Assembly: GCF_905115235.1 (NCBI RefSeq)
Contig: NC_051850.1
Span: 25,235,010 to 25,299,009 of the forward strand
Source of the DNA: Hermetia illucens
Taxonomy: Eukaryota > Arthropoda > Insecta > Diptera > Stratiomyidae
Reading direction: 5' to 3'
DNA: 64,000 nucleotides
In this document: positions 55,446-64,000 of the stretch, one piece after another
How the letters are laid out: each line of letters starts with the position of its first letter
Numbering within the stretch: the stretch's first letter is position 1
Notes under the pieces: model-generated
The model's database searches: none
Seen by the model: the letters and a program-made list of their open reading frames with translations, nothing else
What the model was told of the DNA's origin: nothing
Made by a program: the position numbers and the translations under genes

Positions 55446-55885
55446 CGATATTGTAAATCAATCGATGTCCCGCTTAATGCAAAGTGAGCTTTCCGTATCC
55501 TACAAAGAGATTCTGGTTCTAAACGGGGCCGGTAAGAAGTCGTTAAAATTATTTTATAATTTCTTTTAAATAAGGTTCAGATATTAAATAAATTAATTAC
55601 AATTACTGTGATACTGGGTGGAAGATTTTAATTGTAGCTTAATGAGAGATAGTTTTGATGGGTATGAGTCCCATAACCTCGGCGTTCGACAGCTCGAGGG
55701 CCAGTTTTGAAGGCTTTTATCTCAATTTTAATTAATTTGATTTGATTTGAATGCTTAATTAAAGTTGACAAAAAAACTATAGTACCGAAAATCAACCCAT
55801 GAAATAAAGTGTCCGATCAAAAAACACCGCAATGGAAAAATGCGAGAGAAGTTTAATAAAAGATGTTTGATGAGTTACCACAGAA
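55445..55885. other. No gene recognised
   Basis: A-T-rich DNA (TTTAATTAATTTGATTTGAT near 55728) with no frame or repeat assigned. Confidence 0.4.
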
Positions 55886-55888
55886 AAA

Positions 55889-56643
55889 ACAAGTCGGGAA
55901 ACCGGAAGCTAGACGCTTCAGGTATGAAAGGTTTTGTGTATTTATTTTATAAAGAGATTTGGGTGTGCATTTGCCTCATTAGCATGTAGCACGTAAAATA
56001 TGCATATATTATGTGAAAATAGCCACTTTCAAGTGATATTGACATTCATAGTCTTGAATTTGCAGAGAAGCGCAGATTTCACCTAGTATAACTTTGTTAG
56101 TAATAGTGCGATTTTCACTAAATTTGGTAGGATCATGATTTATACTGTAGCCTATTATGCTTCAAAATTTTGTGATTCTAGGGTGAACTTAAGGGGGGTT
56201 TTCCTGTCAATTACTAAAAATTATTTTAATATACTATTATTAACTTTATTTGAACAGGTATCAATATGGAGGGTATTTCGGAGCCTAGGCACTATATAGT
56301 GGCAGCCCCCTGATTTTTTCCAGATTTTTCGGTTGGGTAGTTCCTGAGAACGGGTTCGTTGAAAAAATGACCACTTTCAACCCCCCGCACTCCCCACCTT
56401 TTCAGCAAAAGTCAAAACTAATACCGGCTTTGAAAAGTACCAACGGAGACCTTTAATTTGATACCCCACATGACTATATTTGATGAAAAAAAAATTTGCA
56501 CCCCCCTTTTGCATGTATAGGGACCCCCCCTTAAATTTGTCGTAAGAGGATGTAACTCACTATATGCGTGAGCGTTCATAGTTCCCACCTTTCTACCAAA
56601 TTTGGTGTCAATCGCTATAACCGTCTCCGAGAAAAATGCGTGT

Positions 56644-56690
<47 letters not shown>

Positions 56691-56757
56691 GGACAGACAG
56701 ACAGACAGTAAACCGATTTTAATAAGGTTTTGTTTTACAAACAAAACCTTAAAAAGA
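55889..56757 (+). repeat. Unnamed interspersed repeat, complete copy 5
   Basis: An element of about 870 bp from ACAAGTCGGGAAACCGGAAG to a perfect 12-bp terminal hairpin, AAGGTTTTGTTT (56724-56735) / AAACAAAACCTT (56739-56750), followed by AAAAA. Internally it has an AACTTAAGGGGGGTTTTCC block, a TGCATGTATAGGGACCCCCC block and a long ACAG microsatellite just before GATTTTAATAAGG. No terminal inverted repeats or target duplication are evident. This layout recalls Helitron-like DINE/HINE elements, but no family name is certain. Confidence 0.65.
56644..56710 (+). repeat. (GACA)n microsatellite
   Basis: About sixteen ACAG/GACA units with two GACG interruptions, located inside repeat copy 5. Shorter tracts sit at the same point in copies 1-4. 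Confidence 0.9.
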
Positions 56758-56977
56758 TAATGCACGGCCTTATTCTCAAGGTTGTTGCTTACAAACTTTT
56801 CGATCCCTTTCTAATTGACGCTCTTCATTCTAAGCTTCTCACTTTCTCGTTTTAATATAGTTAGTATATGACGAAATCCTCTTCATTTTGAACATCATTA
56901 TCGCACTTTCTCAGCACTGAAGGATTAACTTTAACGAGTTCGTAGTCGTAAATGGAGCACCATATATGCAAATTCAC

Positions 56978-57047
56978 AACCGGTCGGATTGTATTAGAAG
57001 CAGAACTTGCGTATAAATAGAGCACTGTCGAAGGAAAGGGTATCAGT
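56978..57047 (+). promoter_or_regulatory. Core promoter of paralogue H
   Basis: AACCGGTC (56978-56985, one base off), TATAAATA (57012-57019) and TCAGT (57043-57047), with spacing of 33 bp to +1 A at 57045. Confidence 0.75.
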
Positions 57048-57089
57048 TTCACATCGTTTCGCATGAAAGAACTACCAAATTCTACCAAG

Positions 57090-57544
57090 ATGGTATGAAC
57101 TTGAGAAGATATTTAAAATATCTTATTATTAAAAAGGAGCATAAACTTTTCTTCCAGAAATTCGTAATTTTGAGCCTCGCTCTTATCGCCGCTGCTTCAG
57201 CCAACCCAATTGGACCACTTGTGGCTGCTCCAGGTGGTGTACTCGCTACTCCTGCAATTGGCGCTACACTTGCTCCAGCTCTCTCTGCCCGTATTGCTAC
57301 TCCACTTGGTGCTACGATCGGTGCTCCCCTCCTGTCTGCTCCAGTAGTTAGAACTTCTATCGTTACCCCAATTGCCGCTGCTTCAATTGCTCCTGCTCTG
57401 GCTCCACTTTCGGCTGGCATCGCTCCTATCGGTCTTCGTTCTGGCCTTCTCGGTCAAAACATCATTGCAGCTCCAGGTTTGGCTCCATTGCCCCTTGGAC
57501 TCAATGGCTTGGGAGCTCCTCTTCTTTTGAAAAAACGGGCTTAG
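57090..57544 (+). CDS. Paralogue H: small secreted Ala/Pro/Leu-rich protein
   Basis: ATG (57090-57092), intron 57093-57157 (GTATGA donor), exon 2 57158-57544 ending in TAG, about 129 residues. The signal peptide is MKFVILSLALIAAASA. The mature chain NPIGPLVAAPGGVLATPAIG, ATLAPALSARIATPLGATIG, SAPVVRTSIVTPIAAASIAP leads to the shared C-terminal module (here IGLRSGLLGQN) and LLLKKRA. It mixes features of the A-D group (VRTSI segment) and the E-G group (LGATIGAPLL). The open frame starting at 57095 lies in the intron and is not the start. AATAAA is at 57590-57595. Confidence 0.85.
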
Positions 57545-57599
57545 AATGTTTGTGTAATTTTAGAAAATAAGCATCAGATATTTTGGTAAAATAAACCAA

Positions 57600-58060
57600 A
57601 TTGTATTTAGAAAAGAATGAGTTCTCGCTGAATTCACAACTAGTAATGAACTAACTGTTTGGATCGTCAACGGTCTTGAAAGTTCATAAGCAATGGAAAC
57701 TAGTCTTAGAATAAATAACTCTAATTCTTGAGGAATGAATAATACACGATAGTGCCCTAACCCATTTAGTTTAGCCATTGGGAGGGCGCCAGTTTGGGAA
57801 ATCTATAGTCAAAAAGTTAATTAACTTTTCCAACATAATTTTTTGCAGAGTAATTGCAGAAAACTGCCCATTATGAAACCTACCCAGAAATCTTCATAAA
57901 CAAAAACAGAAAAAAGATGAAATTTCTATACCGATTTTGCATCATGTTAGAGGCTGAAAGTTTTTTTGGACCCATGAAAATTGGCCTCACAAAAAGTAAC
58001 ATGATGTAATTTCCCCCTCGCGATCGTCATTATAAGCAATTTTGCACCTTCAAGGTTTTG
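57600..58060. other. Spacer between paralogues H and I
   Basis: About 0.5 kb of A-T-rich DNA with no frame or repeat. It is the only spacer in the array apparently free of transposon debris. Confidence 0.4.
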
Positions 58061-58103
58061 ATTTTGGACCAATTTTTAATCGAATAACCATATGCAAATC
58101 CAC

Positions 58104-58173
58104 AGTTGGTTCATTGCAATCAAATCTAAATTTTATGTATAAATAGTGTGTCCCTGCAGCCAATGGTATCAAT
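58104..58173 (+). promoter_or_regulatory. Core promoter of paralogue I
   Basis: TATAAATA (58138-58145), initiator TCAAT (58169-58173, less typical), +1 A at 58171 with 33-bp spacing. At the position of the AACNNGTT motif only the right half remains (AGTTGGTT, 58104-58111). Confidence 0.65.
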
Positions 58174-58214
58174 TCAGTTTCGCTTCGAACAAAGACACTC
58201 AAAAAACTATCAAA

Positions 58215-58961
58215 ATGGTAAGCTTAGATAAATATCCGAAGAATACGATACTAGAAAATATATTTATTTTTCAGAAATTCATGATTGTGAGCCTTGCTCT
58301 TATCGGCACTGCCTCAGCCAGTATTGTTTCCTTAGGCGCTTCATCAGGTCTTGGTGGTGTCCTGGCTTCTCCCGCTATTGGTGCTACTCTTGCTCCAGCT
58401 CTTGCCACCGGAATTGCTGCTACTTCAATTGGCAGTCCACTCCTTGGTGCATCAATTGCTGCTCCAGCCCTCAGTCCACTTTCAGCTGGTCTTGCTCCTA
58501 TTGGTCTCAGTTCCGGTCTTCTCAGCCAAAAACTTATTGCATCACCACTTTCGGCTGGTATTGCTCCTATTGGTCTCAGTTCCGGTCTTATCAGCCAAAA
58601 ACTTATTGCATCACCACTTTCAGCTGGCATTGCTCCTATTGGCCTCAGTTCCGGTCTTATCAGCCAAAAACTTATTGCATCACCACTTTCAGCAGGCATT
58701 GCTCCTATTGGTCTCAGTTCCGGTCTTATCAGCCAAAAACTTATTGCATCACCACTTTCAGCAGGCATTGCTCCTCTTGGTCTTAGCTCCGGGCTTCTAG
58801 GTCAAAAACTTATTGCATCACCACTTTCAGCTGGCATTGCTCCTCTTGGTCTTAGCTCCGGGCTTCTTGGTCAAAAAGTTATTGCAGCTCCAGGTTTAGC
58901 TTCCCTGCCTCTTGGACTTAAAGGATTGGAATCACCTCTCCTTTGGAAGAAACGTGCTTAA
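58215..58961 (+). CDS. Paralogue I: expanded secreted protein with 23-residue repeats
   Basis: ATG (58215-58217), intron 58218-58274, exon 2 58275-58961, about 229 residues, the longest family member. The signal peptide is MKFMIVSLALIGTASA. An Ala/Gly-rich head (VLASPAIGATLAPALATGIA, LLGASIAAPALS) is followed by six tandem copies of SPLSAGIAPIGLSSGLISQK-LIA-type modules (58473-58886). The end is APGLASLPLGLKGLESPLLW with KKRA. The repeat unit equals the C-terminal module that the other paralogues have once, with Asn-Ile replaced by Lys-Leu or Lys-Val after the Gln. AATAAA is at 59005-59010. The 165-codon antisense frame is a reflection of the repeats. Confidence 0.88.
   Translation: MVSLDKYPKNTILENIFIFQKFMIVSLALIGTASASIVSLGASSGLGGVLASPAIGATLAPALATGIAATSIGSPLLGASIAAPALSPLSAGLAPIGLSSGLLSQKLIASPLSAGIAPIGLSSGLISQKLIASPLSAGIAPIGLSSGLISQKLIASPLSAGIAPIGLSSGLISQKLIASPLSAGIAPLGLSSGLLGQKLIASPLSAGIAPLGLSSGLLGQKVIAAPGLASLPLGLKGLESPLLWKKRA
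58473..58886 (+). repeat. Six 69-bp tandem repeats within paralogue I
   Basis: Exact period of 69 bp, so the frame is kept. Copies 2-4 are nearly identical (IGLSSGLISQKLIA). Copies 5 and 6 read LGLSSGLLGQK. Copy 1 reads GLAPIGLSSGLLSQ. The last copy is the original-like one, because it flows into APGLASLPLG as in the other genes. Confidence 0.9.
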
Positions 58962-59204
58962 ATTGTAAGTAAGTTTAGGAAAAAAGGACTGAATGTAGTA
59001 GGACAATAAAAATATTCTTGATATAAGAGGAAGCTTCTCATTATCTAGTAATTTTAAGAGAAATCGTTTCCTTTTGAATTTCAGCAGGAGAAGAAATATT
59101 TCTTAGGCAAATGGTTGGGAAGATTCATTATTTGAAAGGTTTTTCTAAGTATATCTTTAGCTTAGCATAATAAAACCCTGTTTGGGCAGGAAGTTCTCGA
59201 GCGT

Positions 59205-59505
59205 TTATCGTGAATAATCGTTTGCGCAACAATCCATCTGGATCAGGGCCATGAAGTGTGTTACAGCACTTCATTCAAGACCGAAACGGTACACTACTGG
59301 ATAACAATACCCTTTAGGAGGCAATGTTGTCAGCATTGCACTCGTCCGAGATTATTACCCTGATTTGACTCATGTACTCATTGACAGCTGAGTTGACTGG
59401 TATCCGACGTCAAATCATGACACAAATTCCACTGCCACCAGTGAGATTTGAACCGCGACCATTCGTACGACAGCCTTGCGCTCTAACCACTCAGCTATCT
59501 GGATA
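59205..59505 (-). mobile_element. tRNA-derived SINE
   Basis: On the minus strand the head (59505-59435) has an A box, TAGCTGAGTGG (59497-59487), and a B box, GGTTCAAATCT (59454-59444), within a tRNA-like stretch. It is followed by a tRNA-unrelated body with AATTTGTGTCATGATTTGAC and a 3' part ending CGCAAACGATTATTCA. The head does not fold as a clean tRNA and continues into the body, so this is a SINE, not a tRNA gene. Confidence 0.7.
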
Positions 59506-59509
59506 CTTT

Positions 59510-60475
59510 TATCATGAATACCTAAGCATAATCTCACGGTCTTCTTTTCGCACGGATTTTTTTGCTGCCCACAATAAGAGGCTCTCTGTGACTGGTACAG
59601 CACAGCATTCATACCAGTGAATGCAAAAGTTTTCCAAACGCTTCTGCCGTAATATGGAGATAGCGAACACTACCAAGAACCTCCCCCAGCGTATTTTTCA
59701 GAAATATCTCTGGCGCATATTCGTTCAGAAAACGATTCCTGTTTCATGGTACTTGATAATCTTCGGTGAGACCTCGCGCTAAGAACCTCTGCAGATGTGT
59801 CCCCTGCAGATTCGGGTCTGATCGCCCTCTTTGAGTATGTGGATTCTTCTTTGGGCATGCAGTATCAGGGACCCATCATAATAGAGAAAGGTAGACTCCT
59901 GTTCCAGAATTCAGTTCGGCTTTTGAACCTTCGGTAAATCCCGCAACGAGCGGACTCTTGGATCGTCCCAGTTTTTACTCGATTGAGAATAGCTTTTTTA
60001 TATTCTACCAAACAGATGAGAAACGGCAAATTAGAAGCCATTATAAGGACTGGGTTTCGTTCTCCCAATATTTAAATGCTATTCTATACAGGTGCTTTGT
60101 GAAACTGCTAGTTCCATCCCTTCTACTTTTGTCACCTGCATTGACTCCCCTCTGGGGTTTGTGAAAACATCGCCCTTGTCTCTAAGAGAGTCCAACTTGG
60201 CTGACCCATCTCTTTTAAAGACTCCTTTTTTTGTTATGGGTGGAGGTGGAAATCTTAAAAACACACTGCTGCGCCAGGTTGCAGTAGTGTGTGCGATTCC
60301 TACCCACTAAAATCGCCTTCAAATCTCCGTCCATATCCCCGCGGGACCACTGTGTTTGTATTAATTCGCGAAGAGGGTTGTTGCATTAATCGCATTCGAA
60401 ATTGCTTCCGACATCAGCATCTTTTCCACAAAATTGTGGGGTCCGATAACTACGATAATGGCATTGTTTAACCTT
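59510..60475. other. No gene recognised
   Basis: Several open frames of 60-70 codons on both strands without a domain. The composition is less A-T-rich than the flanks, so decayed LINE sequence is possible but not shown. Confidence 0.3.
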
Positions 60476-60479
60476 CCTC

Positions 60480-60960
60480 TTTCAACCGCGAATATCGGTC
60501 AATGGAACAGAACATGTTCCTGGTCCTCGAGTGTAACGGCGCATTTTAGACAGTCTGGGGACTTATTTAATCCGGAGCGATGCAAGTACCCTCTGTATTC
60601 ACATATTACGTAAAAACTGTGTTAGGTATCAATTCAGCCCTCCATGCTTCCGCTCGACCCATCTCTAAATACCTGGGATCAGTGTATTTTTTTTTTTCGG
60701 AATTATCCCACCGTTGCTGCCATTTCTAGTAGAGCTACTTCCTTGTGGCTTTCCGGAAGCCCGCAGTCACTTCGGCCGGATTCGCCCTTGTTTTAAGAAT
60801 TCTTAAAGGCGAATCAGCCCTCACTCTTATTGCTTTACAAATAGGGTTAAGGTTCAAGCTGTGATAGCATCTAGTAAGTTGGCTTAGTCCTGGAGGAAGC
60901 CGTATTTGCTTTCCTTCAAAAAGTAAGGGGGAGGGGGGTCGGTCCACCATCAATGTGGCA
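60480..60960 (-). mobile_element. LINE ORF2 C-terminal relic (HCCH-like knuckle)
   Basis: On the minus strand 60605-60500 reads CEYRGYLHRSGLNKSPDCLK, then CAVTLEDQEHVLFH, the zinc-knuckle-like Cys/His segment that closes R1- and LOA-type ORF2 proteins. A 72-codon frame (60953-60735) lies upstream of it but shows no further motif. The rest of the element is missing. Confidence 0.5.
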
Positions 60961-61440
60961 ACAGTTCTTCCTCAGTTGCTCCCAAATTAAATAGATACGG
61001 ACTTAGCGCTACACGTATACCATCAATAAGATCTCGTGGTTGCCTAAGTTCCACTCCAAGTGGACAGGAGAACTCGAGATTCTGCCGTGAACGTCGGGCA
61101 ATTTCCTAATATACGGCACCCAGCTTCCCACCCCTAGTCGTTAAACAGGTGAAGTACTAGGAGAGAAAGGCGCAACCATACCATGCTAACGCACAAATAA
61201 AGATCTGGGGAAGCAGACGTCAATCAAAGAAGTGAATAGCTTCCTGTATATATAGAAAAGTTAGCCCTAGAAGCATTCAGACTATGCAAGAATAAGGCAA
61301 TATTTCCTAACTGCTTGGAAAAAGAAGATAGAACATTTATTGAGAATGATGGGGGTTCATCTGGTTCTCAAAACGCATCCCGCGAAGGAGAAGACAATAA
61401 CAGTTTGTTTGAGATCCAAATAACAGACAAAAGAGAAATG
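60960..61440. other. No gene recognised
   Basis: No frame or repeat could be assigned. It ends where the 5'-truncated LOA-like LINE begins. Confidence 0.35.
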
Positions 61441-61448
61441 CAACTAGC

Positions 61449-63572
61449 GTGAATCCTCATTGGAGTGGGCCAATGATGTTTTGGGCGTACGGAGCAATCT
61501 GGCCTAGCAAAATAGCGGAGAATATCTTACAGATCCTGGACATTCACTTAAGGACGATTATGGAGAGAACGCCTTTCTCTAAGTCCCAGCATGCCTACCT
61601 CAAAGGAAAATCCACAGAAACCGCCCTCCACGAGGTAATTGGCACGGTTGAGCGGTCGCTGCAGTACAAGCAGTATACCCTTGCTGCCTTCTTGGATATA
61701 GAAGGAGCCTTCAACAACGTCAGTACCAACGCCATCAAGGAAGCCTTGACCGGTATTGGATTGGAGGGGTATCTCACGCATTGGATTATATCCATGCTGA
61801 GTACCAGGATAATCCAATCCGATCTGGGAGGCAACCACTTGACCAGAGCTGTGAACAGAGGCACGCCCCAGGGTGGTGCTATCTCACCGGTGCTCTGGTT
61901 AATAGTAATGGACAAAATTTTACGTACATTAGACAGCAGCGGGGTGAAGGTGGTGGCGTATGCCGACGACTTGGTGATACTAGTATCTGGGATGTTTCTG
62001 TCCATTATGAGCGACATCATGGAAGGAGCGTTGCGAAAGGTGTGCCTGTGGGCCGCAAGATGCGGACTCAGCATAAACCCAACCAAAACGCAACTGATGC
62101 TATTCACCACCAAGACAAGGATACCTGAATTCCATCTACCACGGCTGAATGAACAAAGATTGGTTCTTTCCTCTAATGTGAAGTATTTGGGTGTAATCCT
62201 GGATCCTAAGCTAAATTGGAGGTTGAACATAGAACTGAGGGTTAAGAAGGCCTGTATAGCCTTCTATGCCTGTAAGAGAACCTTTGCCAAGAAATGGGGT
62301 CTCCAGCCGAGGATGGTTCTCTTGATGTACACCGCTGTAGTGCGTCCGATCCTGACGTACGGATCTATTGTATGGTGGCAGGCTTTGAAGAAGAAATACA
62401 ATAAAACGAAGCTTAATAGGATTCAAAGAACCGCGTGTGCAGGTGCTACGGGGGCTCTGCAGTCTTGCCCGGCAGATGCTCTCAATGTACTCCTGCATCT
62501 CCTCCCCCTTGACCTCCACATCAAATATGTTGCAGCGTGCAGTGCCGTAAGAGTGCGTGAGTCCGGATGCTGGGCAGCGAAGTCCTACGGCCACAGCAGC
62601 ATTCTAAATGAAATACCTCGAGAAATCTGGGCATCCCCCATGGACTATGTCACACGCAAGCTGAGCTTCACGAGAAACTTTGCTGTGGACCTTCCAACCA
62701 GGGCAAAGTGGAAGACCGGCGGCGTGTTGCAAGACTATGACACGGTATTCTTTACGAACGGATCAAAGATGGCCTATGGAGTCGGCGCGGGGGTTTTCTC
62801 GAATACACACGGTGTATCCAAGTCGTATGGTCTCCCAGGTTTCGCCAGTGTATTCCAGGCGGAAGTACTGGCGATATTGGAAGTCTGTCGATGGCTGGAG
62901 CGTGATTCGAGTCCCAAGCGTAACATAGCCATTCTGACCGACAGCCAAGCGGCCATCAAGGCCTTGTACTCAACGACGACATCTTCCCGGTTGGTGGGGC
63001 AGTGCAGAGACACGCTCAACCATCTGGGCGGCACGCTCAAGATCACTCTCCTCTGGGTTCCCGGGCATAGGAACATAGAAGGGAACGAGCGGGCTGACGT
63101 ATTGGCCAGGCAAGGCTCTGCTCTTGGCAGTCCCTCGGGGAACACAGTCGGTGTTCCGCTGGCGGCTGTCGGGGGCCGAGTCTACTCACACTGCCTAGCA
63201 GCCGCGGGCCTGAGATGGCGAAGGCTTACAAGCTGTGCCAAATCAAGGAGAATTTGGCCCGCTTATAACATAGCCCGATCACGAGAGCTCCTGTGCCAGA
63301 CGCGTGCAAATGCATTCAAGATTACGGCGGTCTGCACGGGGCACTGGCCCATAGGGGACCATGCCGCTAGGCTCGGCTTACCCTACAACTCGCATTGCCG
63401 AAGCTGCGGAGAAGGAAGGGAAACCCTCATGCACTTTCTCTGCGATTGCCCAGCTCTGACTCGAGTCAGGCTGCGGACACTGGGTAAACCATTCTTTGGG
63501 GACCTCAGTGAGATTTCTAGTTACAGGGTCGGAGAGCTGCTTTCCTTCGTGAATGCTACGGGCTGGCTCTGA
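61449..63572 (+). CDS. LOA-like LINE ORF2 remainder: reverse transcriptase and RNase H
   Basis: 707 codons without a stop. RT blocks are SKSQHAYLKGKSTETALHEV (about residue 45), AAFLDIEGAFNNV (about 80), NRGTPQGGAISPVLW (about 135), VVAYADDLVIL (about 170, catalytic) and VKYLGVILDPKLNW (about 240), with thumb RPILTYGSIVWW (about 300). The RNase H domain (about 430-560) has FFTNGSKM, where the usual catalytic Asp of TDGS is Asn (codon 62757-62759), then FQAEVLAI, ILTDSQAAIKAL and WVPGHRNIEGNERADVLAR. A Cys/His knuckle CRSCGEGRETLMHFLCDC is near the end. The ATG at 61449 is probably not original. It is not a host gene. Confidence 0.85.
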   Translation: MNPHWSGPMMFWAYGAIWPSKIAENILQILDIHLRTIMERTPFSKSQHAYLKGKSTETALHEVIGTVERSLQYKQYTLAAFLDIEGAFNNVSTNAIKEALTGIGLEGYLTHWIISMLSTRIIQSDLGGNHLTRAVNRGTPQGGAISPVLWLIVMDKILRTLDSSGVKVVAYADDLVILVSGMFLSIMSDIMEGALRKVCLWAARCGLSINPTKTQLMLFTTKTRIPEFHLPRLNEQRLVLSSNVKYLGVILDPKLNWRLNIELRVKKACIAFYACKRTFAKKWGLQPRMVLLMYTAVVRPILTYGSIVWWQALKKKYNKTKLNRIQRTACAGATGALQSCPADALNVLLHLLPLDLHIKYVAACSAVRVRESGCWAAKSYGHSSILNEIPREIWASPMDYVTRKLSFTRNFAVDLPTRAKWKTGGVLQDYDTVFFTNGSKMAYGVGAGVFSNTHGVSKSYGLPGFASVFQAEVLAILEVCRWLERDSSPKRNIAILTDSQAAIKALYSTTTSSRLVGQCRDTLNHLGGTLKITLLWVPGHRNIEGNERADVLARQGSALGSPSGNTVGVPLAAVGGRVYSHCLAAAGLRWRRLTSCAKSRRIWPAYNIARSRELLCQTRANAFKITAVCTGHWPIGDHAARLGLPYNSHCRSCGEGRETLMHFLCDCPALTRVRLRTLGKPFFGDLSEISSYRVGELLSFVNATGWL

Positions 63573-63710
63573 AGATCCGAGCCAGCTGGACTCTGCTTCC
63601 CTGTTCCTATAACAACAGTCACGGTCTTAGAAGTTTGTGGCATCAAAACGGCGCACCAAAGCACTAATTGGGCTCCTCGGAGCGGCCACTGATACCTACC
63701 TACCTACCCC
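61449..63710 (+). mobile_element. LOA-like LINE, 5'-truncated
   Basis: An RT plus RNase H type ORF2 with 3' UTR ending in a TACC repeat (about 63693-63708). ORF1 and the endonuclease are missing, as expected from incomplete reverse transcription. Element sequence seems to begin near 61530 (LDIHLRTIMERTPFSK), so the first codons of the open frame are flanking DNA. The long intact frame indicates a fairly recent insertion. Confidence 0.75.
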
Positions 63711-63711
63711 A

Positions 63712-64000
63712 TCTTACAGATGGTACTCAGCAACGTGACACCTCTTTAATTGCTGCACTGCGTGATATCCCCCTTTTTATATATGGGACAGATAATACCA
63801 CATTGGCAGTCGTCAGGCATTAATTTGTTGTCCGAAACCTTGAGCATCAACCCTCTCGGACGGAACTTATTGTCCTGAATGTAGGTAGTACTCTCTTATT
63901 CAGACATGCTGGATGCTAGGGAATTCCCTCAGACTGCTGTGGATTGCATAGCGAACAGCTGGCCAATGTGAGGTAGTCCCGATCGTATTCCAAGCCAAGA
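63712..64000. other. No gene recognised at the window end
   Basis: Nothing identifiable follows the TACC tail. Confidence 0.4.

Noticed and set aside
56644-56710. CRISPR-like short repeats
   Set aside because: A simple GACA microsatellite without spacers; no CRISPR arrays occur in the window.
59435-59505. tRNA gene with A and B boxes
   Set aside because: No clean acceptor stem or anticodon arm, and the tRNA-like part runs into a SINE body, so it is called a SINE.

Overview
The window reads as nuclear DNA of a repeat-rich insect, most likely a fly (Diptera). The reasons are compact genes with introns of about 60 bp, TATAAATA plus TCAGT core promoters, a mariner transposon, Jockey/LOA/R1/R2/RTE-type LINEs, Penelope-like fragments, a tRNA-derived SINE and CsRn1-type Ty3/Gypsy fossils. 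The species cannot be fixed from the sequence. No bacterial operons, rRNA genes or CRISPR arrays are seen.

The only host genes I can support are nine paralogues (A to I) of one small secreted-protein family, at about 3.2-3.8 (A, minus), 10.4-11.0 (B), 16.3-16.9 (C), 30.2-30.8 (D, minus), 36.7-37.2 (E), 42.9-43.4 (F), 48.1-48.6 (G), 57.0-57.5 (H) and 58.1-59.0 kb (I). All share one design. The TATAAATA box starts 33 bp upstream of the presumed start site. The 5' leader is about 45 nt. Exon 1 contributes only the ATG, a 57-65 bp phase-0 intron follows immediately, and one exon encodes a signal peptide plus an Ala/Pro/Leu/Ile/Ser/Gly-rich mature chain without cysteine. The chain ends in a shared module and a final Lys-Lys-Arg-Ala. 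An AACNNGTT (Grainyhead/CP2-like) motif lies 34-39 bp upstream of the TATA box in most copies. This looks like a structural, perhaps cuticular, tandem family, but its function is not recognised. D has lost its start codon (ATG to ATT), and I has amplified its C-terminal module into six 23-residue repeats.

The array grew by segmental duplication that carried transposon debris along. B and C lie in homologous blocks of about 2.2 kb, each with a Penelope-like GIY-YIG fragment upstream. F and G lie in homologous blocks of about 3 kb offset by about 5.2 kb. E and F share 3' flanks carrying the same env-like fossil. D is an inverted relative of B that includes the 3' flank.

Between the genes: decayed LINE and Penelope pieces (0-3 kb); an RTE-like relic and a cluster of an unnamed repeat family (4.5-8.5 kb); Penelope-like fragments (8.7-9.6 and 14.8-15.7 kb); a nearly full-length Jockey-like LINE (18.13-22.76 kb, minus); RTE relics (23-26 kb); poorly recognised repetitive DNA (26-30 and 31-32.4 kb); an R2-like relic (33.2-35.5 kb, minus); two Ty3/Gypsy fossils (38.0-40.4 and 52.5-54.8 kb); an R1-like relic (43.9-45.4 kb); a mariner with TA duplications (50.36-51.37 kb); a complete copy of the unnamed repeat (55.9-56.8 kb); a SINE (59.2-59.5 kb); and a 5'-truncated LOA-like LINE with a long open RT-RNase H frame (61.4-63.7 kb).

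Hammerhead-ribozyme-like cores (CTGATGA, stem II, GAA) occur at six places. They include a back-to-back pair forming a 34-bp perfect inverted repeat at 44.65-44.75 kb. They are best explained as pieces of Penelope-like terminal repeats, whose association with hammerheads is established.
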